The notes: generated by a model not told the origin, from the sequence alone. Shown: positions 8,504 through 16,529, numbered from the stretch's first letter. The stretch is DNA of 64,000 bases from Cellulomonas sp. ACRRI (GCF_022346185.1 NZ_JAKRMS010000006.1:1-64000), one strand, 5' to 3'. A program made the numbers and translations.

Positions 8504-8508
8504 GACCT
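8479..8508 (-). pseudogene. 3' fragment of a tRNA gene (T-arm and acceptor strand only)
   Basis: Read on the minus strand this gives the end of a variable loop (AGGTC), the T-stem and loop GGGGGTTCGAGTCCCTC, and the acceptor strand CGGGCGC plus discriminator A. The 5' half (acceptor 5' strand, D-arm and anticodon arm) is absent; upstream sequence is instead the reading frame of a broken IbrA-like gene. It cannot fold into a tRNA. A tRNA gene has been cut here by integration, deletion or mis-assembly. Confidence 0.85.
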
Positions 8509-8860
8509 GTGGTCGTCGAACATGGTCGCCGCGCAGCCGACCGCCACCGGCAGGCACACCCGCCAGGGGACGACGAGGTCACCGTCCGACGAGAGCACGG
8601 AGTCGACGTACTCGGTGGTGGCGGAGTACTGGCCCTCGTAGTCCATGTGGAACACGTGGACGGGCTTGCGGATGCCGCGGGCACGCATGTGGTCCAGCAC
8701 CAGGTGCAGCATCGCCCCCGAGTCCTTGCCGCCGGAGAACGCGACGACGACCGTGTCGAAGTCGGCGAACACCCGGTCGAGGCGTGCGCGCCGCGTCGAG
8801 CACCGTGCGCGCCGCCGCCGCGGAGTCGCCCGGGCGCGCGTCCCCGCGGATCCTGGTCAT
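8507..8860 (-). pseudogene. truncated, frameshifted IbrA-like PAPS-reductase-family gene
   Basis: A family N-terminus MTRIRGDARPGD starts at the ATG at 8860. It continues in a second frame as VFADFDTVVVAFSGGKDSG, carrying the PP-loop SGGKDSG of ATP-pyrophosphatase/PAPS-reductase proteins, then HVFHMDYEGQYSATTEYVD and WRVCLPVAVGCAATMFDDH. The two frames are joined near 8783-8790, where a missing GC dinucleotide in a GC-alternating run explains the shift. The gene then ends abruptly in the tRNA fragment after about 115 codons; as I recall, intact IbrA-like proteins are several hundred residues long. IbrA-like genes often occur in mobile or phage-derived DNA. It is a relic unless the join is an assembly error. 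Confidence 0.75.
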
Positions 8861-8950
8861 GACCTCGACGGTGCCATCCGCTGCGCACCACCCAGCCCCG
8901 GGACCGGGCGGTGAGGTGGTCGGCCCCCGGGGAGGGGTGCCGGCCCGGCG

Positions 8951-9259
8951 TCAGTCCCCGGCGATCTCCGCGAGCGCGGCGAGGTGCGCCTCGACGATGC
9001 GCCGGCCGGCAGGGGTGAGGGTGACCCAGGTCAGGCGGCGCGCGTCGGAGCGGGCCGGGGACCGCTCCTTGCGGACCGCCACGATGTCCGCGTCGGCGAG
9101 GACGCGCAGGTTCTTGGACAGGTTCGCGTCCGACAGCACGAGCATGTCGCGGAGCACGGCGAACTCGATCTCGGCGCCGCGCCGCAGCACGCCGCAGATG
9201 CGCAGCCGCGCGGGGGAGTGCACGACGTCGCTGAACTCGGGGGTGGCGGCGGCGGTCAC
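8951..9259 (-). CDS. small winged-helix (MarR/ArsR-like) transcriptional regulator
   Basis: This 102-residue single-domain protein resembles the winged-helix regulators that accompany small membrane proteins. A recognition-helix region LSDANLSKNLRVLADADIV is followed by a basic wing RKERSPARSDARRLTWVTL and ends with a helix (EAHLAALAEIAG) for dimerisation. The GTG start at 9259 overlaps the stop of the upstream membrane-protein gene by 4 bases, so the two are co-translated. It probably controls its own operon. No ligand-binding residues can be identified. It lies in the 1.9-kb segment bounded by the tRNA-derived direct repeats. Confidence 0.8.
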   Translation of the reverse strand: MTAAATPEFSDVVHSPARLRICGVLRRGAEIEFAVLRDMLVLSDANLSKNLRVLADADIVAVRKERSPARSDARRLTWVTLTPAGRRIVEAHLAALAEIAGD

Positions 9260-9753
9260 GCGGCCCCCGGCCGGGGGGACGCGAGCTCGCGGCGCAGGGC
9301 GTCGTCGTACCGGCGGCCGAGCACGATCGGCACGACCAGGCCGACGACCGCCAGCGGCAGGACCCACGGGTAGGGGATCGGGGTCAGCCCGATGAGGACC
9401 GCGCCGCCGAACACGAGGAGGAGCACGACCATCAGCGCCCGCTGGATCCGCTGCGACCGCGGTCCGGCCGGCCCGCTGAGCCAGACGCCGTAGCGCCGGC
9501 GGTACGCGACGACGAGGAGGGGCAGGGCGAACAGCGCGATCGGCAGGAAGATCAGGCGCGCGTGCGACCCGATCGCCTGGGTGCAGGTGATGGCGGCGAC
9601 GATCGCGCCCAGGACCGGGTGGTACCACGCGGGGGTGACGACGCGCTCCGCGAGCGCGGCGCCGTCCGCGCGGAGGTCGGCCAGCGCCGCGCGGGCCTCG
9701 GCGGGCGAGGGCGGGGTGCGGGGCCCGGGGCGGTCGGCGTCGTCGGTTTCCAT
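9256..9753 (-). CDS. four-helix integral membrane protein, paired with a winged-helix regulator
   Basis: This 165-residue protein has a polar N-terminus of about 45 residues and four hydrophobic segments at about 45-60, 68-85, 105-122 and 125-145 (ARLIFLPIALFALPLLVVA; ALMVVLLLVFGGAVLIGL). I do not recognise a named family. Gene pairs of a small membrane protein and a winged-helix regulator are common in actinobacteria, where the membrane protein may sense or respond to envelope stress; that is inference. It starts at an ATG, and TAGACT in its upstream sequence may serve as the -10. It is translationally coupled to the regulator gene through GTGA. Confidence 0.75.
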   Translation of the reverse strand: METDDADRPGPRTPPSPAEARAALADLRADGAALAERVVTPAWYHPVLGAIVAAITCTQAIGSHARLIFLPIALFALPLLVVAYRRRYGVWLSGPAGPRSQRIQRALMVVLLLVFGGAVLIGLTPIPYPWVLPLAVVGLVVPIVLGRRYDDALRRELASPRPGAA

Positions 9754-9844
9754 GTCGGCAAGTCTATGCGATCAGTTGCCGGGAGGGAAAGTCACCGGTG
9801 GTGCCTCCCGTCGTCGCCCGCCGGGCCGCGGGCGGAGCGACCGG

Positions 9845-10204
9845 TCAGGCGCCGTCCGTCTGGGCGAGGCAGAACTGGTTGCCGTCCGGGTCGGCCAACG
9901 TGGTCCAGGAGAAGCCGTCGTGAGCGCGCTCGCCGACGAGCGTCGCCCCGTCCGCCACCATGGCCGCGGCGGTCGCCCGCCGGTCGGCGACCATGAGGTC
10001 CACGTGCGCCCGGTTCTTGCCGGGCGTCGGGTCGTCGACCCGCTGGAACGCCAGCATCGGCCCGCCGAGCGCGGGCGCGACCACCGCCGAGGCGCCGTCG
10101 TCGGGACCCTGCACGGTGCCGCCCGTGTGGCGCGACCACCATGTGGCGAGCGCCCGCGCGTCCGTGGTGTCGAACGTGATCATGCCGATCGTCATCGTGT
10201 CCAT
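9845..10204 (-). CDS. VOC-superfamily (glyoxalase-like) protein
   Basis: This 119-residue single-module protein has two beta-alpha-beta-beta-beta repeats of the vicinal-oxygen-chelate fold (IGMITFDTTDARALATWWSR in the first; KNRAHVDLMVADRRATAAAM and FSWTTLADPDGNQFCL in the second). The DPDGNQFCL signature is typical of the glyoxalase/bleomycin-resistance-like group. Such proteins bind or transform small molecules with or without a metal; the sequence does not show which. The start at 10204 was chosen because the fold begins immediately after it. It is monocistronic, between the membrane protein and the tRNA-Arg gene. Confidence 0.85.
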   Translation of the reverse strand: MDTMTIGMITFDTTDARALATWWSRHTGGTVQGPDDGASAVVAPALGGPMLAFQRVDDPTPGKNRAHVDLMVADRRATAAAMVADGATLVGERAHDGFSWTTLADPDGNQFCLAQTDGA

Positions 10205-10309
10205 GCGCGCCACCGTAGGGCCGGCCCGGGCACGCACCGCGCTGAGGTGGCGTCCGCCGACCCGGGTGCGGGTGGTGCAGGTGGTGGCGGGTTCCCGCGC
10301 CCCGGGGAC

Positions 10310-10346
10310 GAGAGAAGCCCGGCACCACCGGCGCCGGGCTTCTCTC
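10310..10346 (-). terminator. terminator hairpin of the tRNA-Arg gene
   Basis: GAGAGAAGCCCGGC (10310-10323) pairs perfectly with GCCGGGCTTCTCTC (10333-10346) around a 9-base loop, 6 bases past the tRNA 3' end. There is no clear U-run. Confidence 0.8.
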
Positions 10347-10348
10347 GT

Positions 10349-10377
10349 GCTGTGCGCCCGGAGGGACTCGAACCCCC
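10349..10377. repeat. 29-bp direct repeat, copy 2 (inside tRNA-Arg)
   Basis: Identical to 8475-8503. It covers the T-arm and acceptor 3' strand of the intact tRNA-Arg plus 4 bases beyond. It is the copy that sits in a functional tRNA. Confidence 0.9.
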
Positions 10378-10425
10378 AACCTTCTGATCCGTAGTCAGAT
10401 GCTCTATCCATTGAGCTACGGGCGC
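10353..10425 (-). tRNA. tRNA-Arg (anticodon ACG)
   Basis: The 73 bases fold into a canonical cloverleaf. Acceptor GCGCCCG pairs with CGGGCGC; the D-arm is GCTC...GAGC; the anticodon stem TCTGA/TCAGA carries loop CTACGGA with anticodon ACG; the variable loop is AGGTT; the T-arm is GGGGG/CCCTC with loop TTCGAGT. Discriminator A is present and CCA is not encoded. ACG (wobble-edited to ICG) decodes CGN arginine codons. Confidence 0.97.
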
Positions 10426-10555
10426 ATCGGCCCCGGAGGGCCGTAGAAGAGAGTACAGGTCGCGGGCGCTCGGCCCAAACCGGCCCGGCGTGCGCCCCGC
10501 CACACCGGCCCCGCCGCCCCGTCCGCCGCCCGCGCCGAGCGCGTGTGCGCCTCGC

Positions 10556-10623
10556 CGAGATCGGTGGTTCGCGTCGAGATCGGTGGTTGCAGGTACCGAT
10601 CTCGTGCAGAACCACCGAGCTCG
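10556..10623. repeat. 68-bp nested palindrome, copy 1 of 4
   Basis: The outer arms CGAGATCGGTGGTT / AACCACCGAGCTCG (one mismatch) enclose an inner hairpin CGAGATCGGT / ACCGATCTCG around a loop with GCAGG. Same length and architecture as 39188-39255, 39706-39773 and 40324-40391. It lies between the tRNA-Arg gene and the 3' end of the Ig-repeat protein gene. Confidence 0.85.
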
Positions 10624-10665
10624 ACGCCCGCTCGACCGAGCGGCGGCGGGGCGGCGGGCGTCGGG

Positions 10666-12996
10666 TCAGCGCGCCGCGCGCGCCCGCCGGGCGAGCACGA
10701 CGAGACCCGCGCCGCCGAGCAGCAGCAGCCACGCGGCGGCCAGCGCCCCGCCGGTCTGCGCGCCCGTGACGGCCAGGTCGCCGGCCGCCGCGACCGGCGC
10801 CGCTGCCGCGGGAGCCCCGGTCCCGGCCGACGGAGCCGCCGCTGCGCCGGGGACGGCCAGCTCGACGGCCAGCGTCGCCCAGCGGCCGGTCGTGCCGCCG
10901 GTCGCGTACACCGTGTGCGCGCCGGCCGGGACGTCCGCGGGGACGGTCGCGAGCAGGCGGGCGACCCCGTCCGCCCCGGCGACCGCCGTGCCGAGGAACA
11001 CCGGGTCGGAGTGCAGGTAGAACGCGACGGTCTCGCCGGGCTGGAAGCCCTCGGCCACGAGCTCCATCTGCTGGCCCGGGGCCGTCGCGGCCTTCGGGGT
11101 GTCCAGCGCCGCGGTCGGCAGGGCGCCCACCCGGGGCGGCTCGCCGAGGACCGTCACCCGCGCCGTCGCCGACGCGGCCAGCGTGGTGGCGGTCTCGGGC
11201 AGCTCCACGACGACGTCGTGGGCGCCGACGGCGAGGACGGGCAGGCGGAACGTCAGGCCGCCGCCCGCCGTGACCGTGCCGCGCCCGAGGACGGTGCCGC
11301 CCTCGCGCACGACGAACGCCTGTCCCGCGGCGGCCCCGGTGACGGCTGCGGTCAGCTCGCCCCGGGTCGCGACCGCCACCGTCAGCGCGCCGTCGAGCCG
11401 CACCCCGACCGCGGCCTTGGTCACGGTGACGGTGCCGGAGCCGGCGGCGCTGCGGTACGGGTCGGACGGCAGGTCGGTCGCCGCGGGGACCGAGTACGCG
11501 GCGTGGGGGCTCGACCCGGGCAGGTACGTCGCGACGACGTCGTAGGTGCCCACCGCGAGCCCGGCCGCGGAGACGGAGGCGGTGCCGCTGCCGGTGAGCG
11601 ACGCCGGGTCGAGGGCGACCGGGTCGCCGCCGGCACGGGGCGTCAGGGTGACCTGCACCTCGCCCGCGGGGACCGGTGCGCCCGCGGGGCCGGAGACGGT
11701 GACGGGCACGACGGCGTCGCGGCCGACGGTCACCGTGGACGAGCCGACGGTGACGGTCGGGGTCGCGACCGAGCCCCGGACCCACGCGTCGTCCCAGACC
11801 GTCGTCATGCCGGGGGCGATGACGGTGGCGCGCAGCCGGATCGACCGGCCCAGGTCGGCCGGCACCGGCGTGTAGGTGTCACCGGGGCGCGAGAACTCGT
11901 CGTCGCCGATGAACCACTGGTAGGAGACGGTCGCGCCCGTCCAGCCCGAGGCGCGCGCGACGAGCGGCTGCCCCAGGACGGCCTGGCCGTCCACGGTGCC
12001 CTCGACGCTCACGTGCCCCTCGGCGATCGTCCCGCGCTCGACGGTGCCGATGACGGTCGTCAACGACTTCGCGGTGCCGGGGGCCAGGAGCGGGTGCGAC
12101 CCGGTCACGGTGACGGACAGCTCCTGGCCGACCTGCTCGGCCGACGGGGTGAAGGTCTCCTCGCGGCTGACGACCTCGCCGCCGACCGACCACGCGTAGC
12201 CGAGCGTGAGGCCCTGCTGCAGGGACGGGCTCCAGCCCCAGGTGTCGAACTGGACCCGGGTGCCCACGGTCGGGCGCGGCGCGTACGAGTACGTGCCCGC
12301 GGCGACGTCGGAGAGCACGGTCACCGACGACAGGGAGCCCGATGGCGCGAAGCCCTCGGAGCCGAGGAACCGGGCGTACACCGTGCCGGAGGTCGTGAAC
12401 GCGTAGGAGATCTCCGCTCGGCCGGAGGCGTCGACGGGCGCGGTCCCGATCTCCTCCTCGCCGAGGGCGAAGTGGACGAGCTGGCCCGCGGGGACGCCGA
12501 CGACGGTCGCGGCCAGGGTCGACTGCTGGCCGAGCACCACGGTGCCGGGCGAGACGACGGTGGTGGACGTCGCGACGTCGCCCAGCGTGACGGACCGGGT
12601 CGTCCACACCGAGGACGACGACGTCGTGTAGCAGGCCGCGGTGATCAGGTACGAGCCCGCCGGCAGCCCGGCGTAGTCGATGGTGAACTTCCCGGAGCGG
12701 TGCAGGCCGTCGTCGACCAGGGTGAGCTCGCCGCCGCCGGCGCGACCCGCGCTGCTGCTGAGCGCCCAGAACCCGCCCGCGCGCTCGGTCGGGCCGTCGA
12801 AGTCGCAGCTCAGGTCGTAGGTGGCGGTGCGGTCGATCCGCTCCGCCCCCGCGACCGGTGCGGAGAGCGTGACGGTGGCCGTGACCGCCGCGGTGGCCGG
12901 TGACGCCGGCGCCAGGATCGCGACGACGGCCGCCGCGGCGGCCAGGGCGGCCGGGCGGCGCAGCCGCTCCCACCAGGTCGGACGGGCGTGTGGCAT
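10666..12996 (-). CDS. secreted Ig-repeat surface protein with LAVTG sorting signal
   Basis: This 776-residue protein begins with a signal peptide (RRPAALAAAAAVVAILAPASPATA) and continues as a string of beta-rich Ig-like modules with recurrent phrases (VVSPGTVVLGQQSTLAATVVG; VPAGQLVHFALGEEEIG; GTVYARFLGSEGFAPSGSL; VTLTPRAGG). It ends with LAVTG at about 741-745, a hydrophobic helix and RRARAAR. LAxTG is the motif used by actinobacterial class E sortases, so the protein is probably attached covalently to the wall. No sortase gene lies in the window. The start at 12996 places the signal peptide at the N-terminus. It is probably adhesive or structural; nothing catalytic is visible. Confidence 0.88.
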   Translation of the reverse strand: MPHARPTWWERLRRPAALAAAAAVVAILAPASPATAAVTATVTLSAPVAGAERIDRTATYDLSCDFDGPTERAGGFWALSSSAGRAGGGELTLVDDGLHRSGKFTIDYAGLPAGSYLITAACYTTSSSSVWTTRSVTLGDVATSTTVVSPGTVVLGQQSTLAATVVGVPAGQLVHFALGEEEIGTAPVDASGRAEISYAFTTSGTVYARFLGSEGFAPSGSLSSVTVLSDVAAGTYSYAPRPTVGTRVQFDTWGWSPSLQQGLTLGYAWSVGGEVVSREETFTPSAEQVGQELSVTVTGSHPLLAPGTAKSLTTVIGTVERGTIAEGHVSVEGTVDGQAVLGQPLVARASGWTGATVSYQWFIGDDEFSRPGDTYTPVPADLGRSIRLRATVIAPGMTTVWDDAWVRGSVATPTVTVGSSTVTVGRDAVVPVTVSGPAGAPVPAGEVQVTLTPRAGGDPVALDPASLTGSGTASVSAAGLAVGTYDVVATYLPGSSPHAAYSVPAATDLPSDPYRSAAGSGTVTVTKAAVGVRLDGALTVAVATRGELTAAVTGAAAGQAFVVREGGTVLGRGTVTAGGGLTFRLPVLAVGAHDVVVELPETATTLAASATARVTVLGEPPRVGALPTAALDTPKAATAPGQQMELVAEGFQPGETVAFYLHSDPVFLGTAVAGADGVARLLATVPADVPAGAHTVYATGGTTGRWATLAVELAVPGAAAAPSAGTGAPAAAAPVAAAGDLAVTGAQTGGALAAAWLLLLGGAGLVVLARRARAAR

Positions 12997-13096
12997 GGGT
13001 TCCCTCGTTCTCTCGACGGGGGAGCCGCCCCCGGACCGGACGGGGGACCGATCGGCGGGCGGTGCCGGGATCGGAGGGGAACTGAGGTCCGGCCGC

Positions 13097-13126
13097 CGCG
13101 GCCTGGGTGCCAGCACCCAGGCCGCG
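13097..13126 (-). terminator. hairpin terminator after the ABC-F gene
   Basis: CGCGGCCTGGGTGC (13097-13110) and GCACCCAGGCCGCG (13113-13126) form a perfect 14-bp stem, 9 bases beyond the ABC-F stop at 13136. No U-run is visible. Confidence 0.7.
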
Positions 13127-13135
13127 ACGCCGGGG

Positions 13136-14737
13136 TCAGGCAGGGAGCTCCGCGCGCCGGTGCATGCGTCCGTCCGGGGTCAGCTCGACCACCGTGTCGA
13201 TCCCGATCCGCTCCAGGAACGGCCGGTCGTGGCTGACCACCAGCAGCGCGCCGCGGTAGACGTCGAGCGCCTCCGCGAGCTGCGCGACGCTCGCCAGGTC
13301 GAGGTTGTTCGTCGGCTCGTCGAGGACCAGCAGCTGCGCGGGCGGGTCTGCGAGCAGCAGCCGCGCGAGCGCGACCCGGAACCGCTCGCCGCCGGACAGC
13401 GTCCGCACCGGCCGGTCGACCGCGTCCCCGCGGAGCAGCAGCCGGGCGAGCTGGTTGCGCAGCGTCCCGGCGGGTGTCCCGGGGGCGACGGCCTGCACCG
13501 CGGCGAGCGCGCCGGCGTCGTCGTCCAGGCCGTCGAGCCGCTGGGGGAGGTACCCGACCGCGTCGGTCAGCAGCCGGCCGTGCGGGCGGCCCGGCACCGG
13601 CGCGGTGCCGCGCACCAGCTGCTCCAGCAAGGTCGTCTTGCCCGTGCCGTTGGCCCCGACGAGCGCGACGCGCTCCGGGCCCTGGACGACGACCGTGCTG
13701 TCGACGTCCGCGAGCTCGGCGATCCGCCGCCCGCGCGGGAGCCCCGGGTCGGGGAGGACCAGGTGGATGTGCTCGTCGTCCCGTACCCGCGCGTCGGCGG
13801 CGTCGACGGCCGTCTGGGCGGCGCGGACCCGGTCGTCGAGGGTCGACCGCAGCGCGCCCGCGGACGCCTGGGCGCGGCTGGCGCGGTTGCCGGCGAGGAT
13901 CTTCGGGATGCCGCCGTCCCGCTGGGTCGCCCGGGCGGTCCGCGCGCGGCGGGCGAGCGTCGTCTCCGCCTCCGCGCGCTGGCGCTTCTCGGACCGGAGC
14001 GCCTGCTGCGCGGAGCGCGCGGCCTGCTCGGCGGCGGCCTGCTCCGCGGCCCGGTGCTCCTGCCAGGCGCTGTAGGTGCCGCCGAACGTCTCCAGGACGC
14101 CGTCGTGCAGCTCGGCGATGCGGTCGACGTGCTCCAGCAGCTCCAGGTCGTGGCTGACGACGACGAGCGTCCCGGGCCACTGGTCGACGATCTCGGCGAG
14201 CCGTGCCCGGGTCGGCCGGTCGAGGTTGTTGGTGGGCTCGTCGAGCAGCGTGACCGGCGTGCGGCGCAGGCGCAGCCCGGTCACGGCGATCAGCATGGCC
14301 TCGCCGCCGGACACCTCGGCGACGCGGCGCGGCAGGTCGGCCCCGGAGAACCCGATCCGGTGCAGCGCCTCGTCCGCGCGGGCCTCGATGTCCCAGTCGT
14401 CGCCGACCGCGTCGAAGTGCCGCTGGTCGACGTCGCCGGACTCGATGGCGCGCAGCGCCGCCAGGGTGCCGTCGATGCCCAGCAGGGCCGCGACGGTGGT
14501 GTCCCGCGCGAGGGTGAGCGTCTGCGGGAGGTAGCCGACCTCACCGGCGACCTCGACCGTGCCCGACGTGGGGGTGAGCAGGCCGGCGACGAGCCGGAGC
14601 AGCGTGGACTTGCCGGTGCCGTTGCGGCCGACGAGGCCGGTGCGGCCGGCGGTGAACGTGCCGTCGACGCGGTCGAGGGCGGTCGAGCCGTCGGGCCACA
14701 CCAGGGTGACGGCGCGCAGGGTGACGGACGGGGACAT
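13136..14737 (-). CDS. ABC-F family ATPase (ribosome-associated, translation factor or resistance type)
   Basis: This 533-residue soluble protein has two ABC cassettes in one chain and no membrane segment: Walker A GRNGTGKST at about 37-45 and GANGTGKTT in the second half, LSGGE-type signatures, and LLDEPTNNLD twice. The charged linker of about residues 225-275 (QAAAEQAARSAQQALRSEKR) is the interdomain arm that in ABC-F proteins reaches into the ribosome. It could be a housekeeping translation factor or an antibiotic-protection protein; sequence alone does not decide. The ATG at 14737 has GGGGAGAGAAGAG upstream; the longer frame to 15037 is Arg/Pro-rich and unlike the family. A 350-bp leader precedes it. 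Confidence 0.9.
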   Translation of the reverse strand: MSPSVTLRAVTLVWPDGSTALDRVDGTFTAGRTGLVGRNGTGKSTLLRLVAGLLTPTSGTVEVAGEVGYLPQTLTLARDTTVAALLGIDGTLAALRAIESGDVDQRHFDAVGDDWDIEARADEALHRIGFSGADLPRRVAEVSGGEAMLIAVTGLRLRRTPVTLLDEPTNNLDRPTRARLAEIVDQWPGTLVVVSHDLELLEHVDRIAELHDGVLETFGGTYSAWQEHRAAEQAAAEQAARSAQQALRSEKRQRAEAETTLARRARTARATQRDGGIPKILAGNRASRAQASAGALRSTLDDRVRAAQTAVDAADARVRDDEHIHLVLPDPGLPRGRRIAELADVDSTVVVQGPERVALVGANGTGKTTLLEQLVRGTAPVPGRPHGRLLTDAVGYLPQRLDGLDDDAGALAAVQAVAPGTPAGTLRNQLARLLLRGDAVDRPVRTLSGGERFRVALARLLLADPPAQLLVLDEPTNNLDLASVAQLAEALDVYRGALLVVSHDRPFLERIGIDTVVELTPDGRMHRRAELPA

Positions 14738-15088
14738 GGGCGTGCTCTTCTCTCTCCCCGGCCTGTGGGCGGGGGAGCGCTGGTCGGCGTGGGCGGCCGG
14801 CCCGGGCGCGTGCCGCGGCGGCGACGCGCGGGCGCACGGAGGCGCGCGGCGCGTGCAGGGCGGGGGACCGGGCGGGCGCGCACCGGGGTCGGTGCGGCGC
14901 CGGACGTGCCGGGGGACTCGTCGCGGCGCGGTCCACGCGTGGGCGGACCGGCGCCGGGCGTCGGACGGCGAGCCACCGGCGGTCCGGTGGCTAGGCTCTG
15001 TCGACCTCGATCGTCTCCACGGACAGGACGGTAGCAAGGTCCCGGGGCCGCGCGCCCGGCATTTTCCGCGCGGCGCACCCCGCCCCGG
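14738..15088 (-). promoter_or_regulatory. 350-bp leader region of the ABC-F gene with a possible short upstream ORF
   Basis: The leader contains an ATG at 15062 opening a 23-codon frame (MPGARPRDLATVLSVETIEV...) that ends with TAG at 14991-14993. Many ABC-F resistance genes are controlled by ribosome stalling on a short leader peptide, so this frame is a candidate leader. No clear attenuator hairpin or convincing ribosome-binding site was found for it. Confidence 0.25.
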
Positions 15089-16312
15089 TCAGCGCACCCG
15101 GCTCGACCGGACCCCGAGCGGCCGTCCCAGCACGGCGAGCGACCGCCGGAGCACCCCCGGGCGCGCGGCCAGCGCCTCCGGCGCGCCGGGCTCGGAGCGC
15201 GCGCACGCGAGCACCACGCCGAGCGCCAGCATCGTGGCGACCAGCGCCGACCCGCCCGCCGACACCAGCGGCAGGGGCACGCCGATGACCGGCGCGAGGC
15301 CGATCACCGTCCCGATGTTGACCAGCGCCTGCGACACCACCCAGCCCAGGACGCCGCCCGTGAGGATGCGGGCGAACGGGTCGGGGTGCCGCCCGATCAC
15401 GCGGAGCATGCCGAGCGCGAGCACCGCGAGCAGGGCGAGCACCAGGAGGGTCCCGGCCAGCCCGAGCTCCTCGCCGATGATCGCGAAGATGAAGTCGTTG
15501 TGGGCCTCGGGCAGGTAGGACCACTTCTGCCGGGACTGCCCGAGCCCGGTCCCGAGCCAGCCGCCCGAGGCCAGGGCGCGGAGGCCCTGCGTCGTCTGGT
15601 AGCAGCTGCCCAGCGGGTCGCAGTCGCCGCCCAGCCAGTCGCTGATCCGCTGCACCCGGCGGGGCGCGGACGCGGCGATCGCCACGAAGGCGAGCGCGGC
15701 CGCGGCGCCCGCCACCGCGAACAGCCGCAGCGGGGCGCCCGCGACGAACAGCGCCACGGCGACGAGGGTCGCCATGACGAGCGAGGTGCCGACGTCGTGC
15801 CCGGCGAGGGTGGCCACGATCGCGATCACCGCGCCCGGCACCGCCGGGAACGCCGCGGTCCGCCAGTCGTGCACGCCCGCCTGCCGGGCCGCGAGGACGC
15901 GCGCGAGCCACAGCACCAGGCCGAGCTTGACCACCTCGGCGGGCTGCCCGACGACGGGCCCGAGCGCCACCCAGCTCCGCCGCTCGCCCTGGCTGAGGCC
16001 GAGCGGGGTGAACACGAGCAGCTGCAGCACCAGGGCGGACAGCAGCAGCGGTGCCGCGGCCCGGCGGTACACCCGCAGCGGCACCCGGGCGGCCACGAGC
16101 ATGGCCGCGACCCCGAGCACGGCGAACTGCAGCTGCTCCGCCGCGAGCGCGTAGGGGGAGTTCCCCCGGGCGATCGAGTCCACGGCGGACGCGGACAGCA
16201 CCATCACCTGCCCGAGCACCACGAGCGTGAGGGACGCGCCGAGCAGCAGCTGGTAGCTGGCGGCGCCGTCGGCGCGGGGCTCGGTGGGGGCCGGGTCCGT
16301 CGGCGGGCTCAC
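15089..16312 (-). CDS. SEDS family peptidoglycan polymerase (FtsW/RodA-like)
   Basis: This 407-residue multi-pass membrane protein shows the SEDS landmarks: QPAEVVKLGLVLWLARVL, LAGHDVGTSLVMATL, the long extracellular loop with GLGQSRQKWSYLPEAHNDFIFAIIGEELG, and a C-terminal segment INIGTVIGLAPVIGVPLPLVSAGGSALV (here starting NIGTVIGL). These proteins polymerise lipid II into glycan strands with a class B PBP. No PBP or other division gene is adjacent, so whether it serves division, elongation or sporulation-like growth is open. TAGCGT lies 6 bases upstream of the GTG start, suggesting a nearly leaderless transcript. Confidence 0.92.
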   Translation of the reverse strand: MSPPTDPAPTEPRADGAASYQLLLGASLTLVVLGQVMVLSASAVDSIARGNSPYALAAEQLQFAVLGVAAMLVAARVPLRVYRRAAAPLLLSALVLQLLVFTPLGLSQGERRSWVALGPVVGQPAEVVKLGLVLWLARVLAARQAGVHDWRTAAFPAVPGAVIAIVATLAGHDVGTSLVMATLVAVALFVAGAPLRLFAVAGAAAALAFVAIAASAPRRVQRISDWLGGDCDPLGSCYQTTQGLRALASGGWLGTGLGQSRQKWSYLPEAHNDFIFAIIGEELGLAGTLLVLALLAVLALGMLRVIGRHPDPFARILTGGVLGWVVSQALVNIGTVIGLAPVIGVPLPLVSAGGSALVATMLALGVVLACARSEPGAPEALAARPGVLRRSLAVLGRPLGVRSSRVR

Positions 16313-16318
16313 CGCGCC

Positions 16319-16324
16319 ACGCTA
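16319..16324 (-). promoter_or_regulatory. candidate -10 element (TAGCGT) of the SEDS gene
   Basis: Minus-strand TAGCGT ends 6 bases before the GTG start, the spacing expected for leaderless transcription. One of seven such hexamers in the window. Confidence 0.4.
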
Positions 16325-16460
16325 GGCACGGCGCGGGGCGCGCTCAGCGGCGCTGAGTGGCGCTGATGGCGCCGCTAGGTGGTGCTCACCCGCTCCGCCC
16401 TGTTCCGCCCCCCAGCCGCGCCCGCGCCCGCGCCGCGCCCGCGCCGCCGCCGCCTCGCGT

Positions 16461-16529
16461 CGAGTGTGCAACCGACACGTCGAGCGAGCAGTCGGCGGAT
16501 GCACTCTCGACGTGTCGGTTGCTCACTCG
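16461..16529. repeat. 69-bp nested palindrome of the second family, copy 1 of 2
   Basis: The 24-base arms at 16461-16484 and 16506-16529 match at 23 of 24 positions when one is reverse-complemented; the core is CCGACACGTCGAG. The loop of 21 bases begins CGAGCA. Same size and core as 47188-47256. It lies upstream of the SEDS gene. Confidence 0.85.

Noticed and set aside
8479-8551. A complete tRNA gene at the 8.5-kb fragment
   Set aside because: No D-arm, anticodon arm or 5' acceptor strand can be found upstream; only the 3' third is present.
8436-10425. A functional integrative element
   Set aside because: No integrase, excisionase, replication or transfer gene lies between the repeats; at most a remnant.
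14738-15037. Extension of the ABC-F protein upstream to 15037
   Set aside because: The added 100 residues are Arg/Pro-rich with no family similarity, and a good ribosome-binding site precedes the ATG at 14737.
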